Source: Candidatus Aenigmatarchaeota archaeon (lineage in GTDB: Archaea > EX4484-52 > B79-G9). From it: a DNA stretch of 6,148 nucleotides. Under the pieces are notes generated by a model. It was given only the letters and a program-made list of their open reading frames with translations. It had not been told where the DNA came from and made no database searches. The DNA lies in assembly GCA_023142905.1 (NCBI GenBank), contig JAGLIP010000056.1:1-6148 (forward strand), written 5' to 3'. The position numbers and the translations under genes were made by a program. Positions 4,440 to 6,148 of the stretch are shown in pieces; within the stretch, counting starts at the first letter, position 1; each line of letters opens with the position of its first letter.

Positions 4440-6148
4440 ATGACAAACAAATTTATTTTATTTGTGCTTTTGGTTTCTGTAATTTTTGCTTCAGGCTGCA
4501 CCGGCGAATATGGTGAAAAGATAGCAACATATGCTTCCGGCAAAATACAAGAACCATCATTGTCTTATAATGCACCTGTTTATTCTTTTAGTGTAAAGCA
4601 ATATAATAACCAGGAATATGATTTGCCGCTTGCAGAGTTGCCGGAAAATTATGATAGAGATATTTCCGCTAAATTTAACTTGAACTTGACCGAACAGCAA
4701 AAGCAAACATTGCTGGACAACGGCGTTGTGATTATTGAAGGGGATTATGACCTTTTTGAAAATGCATACGGCAAACTTACCAATTCAAGAAACTATGAAC
4801 TAGATGATATACTGCGCGATGATGCAGACGGAGTTCCGATAATAATCACAACTGATTCTGTTTTGCACCTGTTCCATATTGAATTCAATGAACTGCTGAA
4901 AAACATTGAAATAAACAAACTTGACCCAATGCTGAATGAATTTCTGGATGCAACAATTGAAACGACAATGGCGCAGTACAACGGCTTTGAAGATGAAGAG
5001 CTAAAGGAATTGACAAGAAGAAATGTTGCGTATTTATGTGTTGCGAAGAAACTGCTGGATCCTGAATTCAGGGTTCCGGGCATGGTTAAAAATGAAGTTG
5101 AGCAGGAGATAAAAAGAATAGAAGAACACGAAGGTTTTTTCAAGAATGAGCTGTTCAGCAAGGACTGTCCAGCTGTTTGCAGCGACAGATTATATCCTCC
5201 TTCAATGGATCATAAATGCAATCAAGAAGTAAAAGGAAATGTAACTTATGAAGGAAATGTTTGGGCGTTTCAGGATTTATACACAGAAGTCTGCATCAAA
5301 AAATGCTATTGTGAGGATTATTCCCAGTATGTTCCACGAGGGCATTATACTTCTTCGGAAGAGTTAAAGCAATACTTCAAATCAATGATGTGGCTTGGAA
5401 GAATGACATTTAAGGCAACAGGAGAGGGATGGACAAAGCAGGCGGTCTTGTTGACCGATGCGGTCAAAAGCGCAGAGGTAATGGATTTATGGAACCGTAT
5501 ATATACAGTTACCGGCTTTTTTGCAGGAGCTTCAGATGATTTGACATTTTACGAATATGACACAGCAGTTTTCAAATTGTTTAATTATGAGTTTGATGAA
5601 GAAAATGAATTAAAAAAACAAATTGCCCAAAACATGCAAAATGAAATCAGAAAATTAAGAGGTCCGAAAATTCTTGGTGGCTTTGAGTTTGATGTTGCCG
5701 GAAACCTGAAAGATACTACGCAGGGATTAAGGTTGATTGGGCAACGATATGCAATTGATTCTCAGGTATTATCAGAGATGGTTTATAATAATGTCGGAGT
5801 TAATCCGAAGTCAGAAGATTATGAACGAATAATAAAGTGCAGGGAAACACTGCAACAGTTGAGCAAGCCGGATGAATTCTATTATTCGTGCAGCAATATG
5901 GATGAAGATAACATAAAATACTGGAATGAAGTTTGTTCAAAAGCAATGGAACTGCATTATTATGAAATGTGTGGCGGGCTTGATGAACAACAGTTGTATG
6001 GTGTTTGTAGGTTCATGCCAACCGGGCTGGATGTGATGTCTGCTTTGGGCTCAAAAAAAGCAGATGAGATATTAAAAGAGCAAAAAATTTCAGATTTCTG
6101 TAGGTATGATGTTAAAAATCAGGAAATGAAAAATCTGGTAGATTCTTA
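4440..6148 (+). CDS. DUF3160 family lipoprotein, C-terminus beyond the window
   Basis: The frame is open from the ATG at 4440 to the right edge (569 codons). The first 20 residues are a lipoprotein signal peptide: lysine at 4, hydrophobic 5-16, lipobox A17-S18-G19-C20. The mature protein is thus probably lipid-anchored on the outer face of the membrane. The rest matches DUF3160 by several recalled signatures: TTDSVLHLFH (137-146), DYSQYVPRGHYTSSEELKQY (293-312) with MMWLGR (316-321), RLIGQRYAID (431-440) and RFMPTGLDVMSALGS (524-538). Function of the family is unknown. Six cysteines (243, 247, 260, 285, 289, 291) cluster just before the RGHYT motif, possibly as an inserted disulfide or metal-binding loop. 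The gene starts ten bases after dph6, with no Shine-Dalgarno, and probably depends on the dph6 promoter. DUF3160 proteins are usually 650-850 aa, so a C-terminal part is missing. Confidence 0.9.
   Translation, partial: MTNKFILFVLLVSVIFASGCTGEYGEKIATYASGKIQEPSLSYNAPVYSFSVKQYNNQEYDLPLAELPENYDRDISAKFNLNLTEQQKQTLLDNGVVIIEGDYDLFENAYGKLTNSRNYELDDILRDDADGVPIIITTDSVLHLFHIEFNELLKNIEINKLDPMLNEFLDATIETTMAQYNGFEDEELKELTRRNVAYLCVAKKLLDPEFRVPGMVKNEVEQEIKRIEEHEGFFKNELFSKDCPAVCSDRLYPPSMDHKCNQEVKGNVTYEGNVWAFQDLYTEVCIKKCYCEDYSQYVPRGHYTSSEELKQYFKSMMWLGRMTFKATGEGWTKQAVLLTDAVKSAEVMDLWNRIYTVTGFFAGASDDLTFYEYDTAVFKLFNYEFDEENELKKQIAQNMQNEIRKLRGPKILGGFEFDVAGNLKDTTQGLRLIGQRYAIDSQVLSEMVYNNVGVNPKSEDYERIIKCRETLQQLSKPDEFYYSCSNMDEDNIKYWNEVCSKAMELHYYEMCGGLDEQQLYGVCRFMPTGLDVMSALGSKKADEILKEQKISDFCRYDVKNQEMKNLVDS

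Noticed and set aside
4793..5161. Minus-strand open frame of 122 codons, serine-rich
   Set aside because: It lies fully inside the DUF3160 gene, whose motifs are recognisable on the other strand; the serine-rich peptide is a shadow artefact.

Overview
The window looks like a piece of an archaeal chromosome, moderately AT-rich. The signs are an intron-bearing tRNA-Tyr with the archaeal C1-G72 pair and no encoded CCA, TATA-type promoters placed about 25 bp from start codons (leaderless genes), a Dph6-type diphthine--ammonia ligase, and several secreted or membrane-anchored surface proteins. The mix of cysteine-rich secreted proteins, Ig-like membrane proteins and a DUF3160 lipoprotein resembles small uncultivated archaea of the DPANN type, but the lineage cannot be fixed from this sequence alone.

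Layout. At 1-113 (minus) is the N-terminus of an unrecognised protein that runs off the left edge. A short divergent promoter region (114-210) separates it from a plus-strand gene (211-1419) for a secreted 402-residue protein with 52 cysteines. That protein is built from seven tandem four-cysteine modules, followed by two other kinds of cysteine motif. At 1559-1689 (minus) lies tRNA-Tyr(GTA) with a 59-nt intron at the canonical 37/38 position. Next come a membrane-anchored protein with Ig-like ectodomains (1826-3220, minus) and a small histidine-rich orphan (3340-3681, minus). A shared promoter region leads rightward into Dph6 (3731-4429, plus). Ten bases after it starts a DUF3160 lipoprotein (4440 to the right edge, plus, incomplete).

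The most notable observation is a 17-bp perfect direct repeat. One copy (1553-1569) is exactly the 3' end of tRNA-Tyr plus six flanking bases. The other (20-36) lies about 1.5 kb away in the same orientation, and the cysteine-rich gene lies between them. This is the geometry left by an element integrated at a tRNA 3' end, although no integrase is visible. A second notable point is one near-palindromic TATA element (3701-3712) set almost equally far from the start codons of the two divergent genes at 3681 and 3731.

How the genes relate: Dph6 and the DUF3160 lipoprotein are probably co-transcribed. The 113-aa orphan and the Ig-like membrane protein lie in tandem, but the latter has its own strong TATA box. 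No biochemical pathway linking the genes can be read from the sequence.
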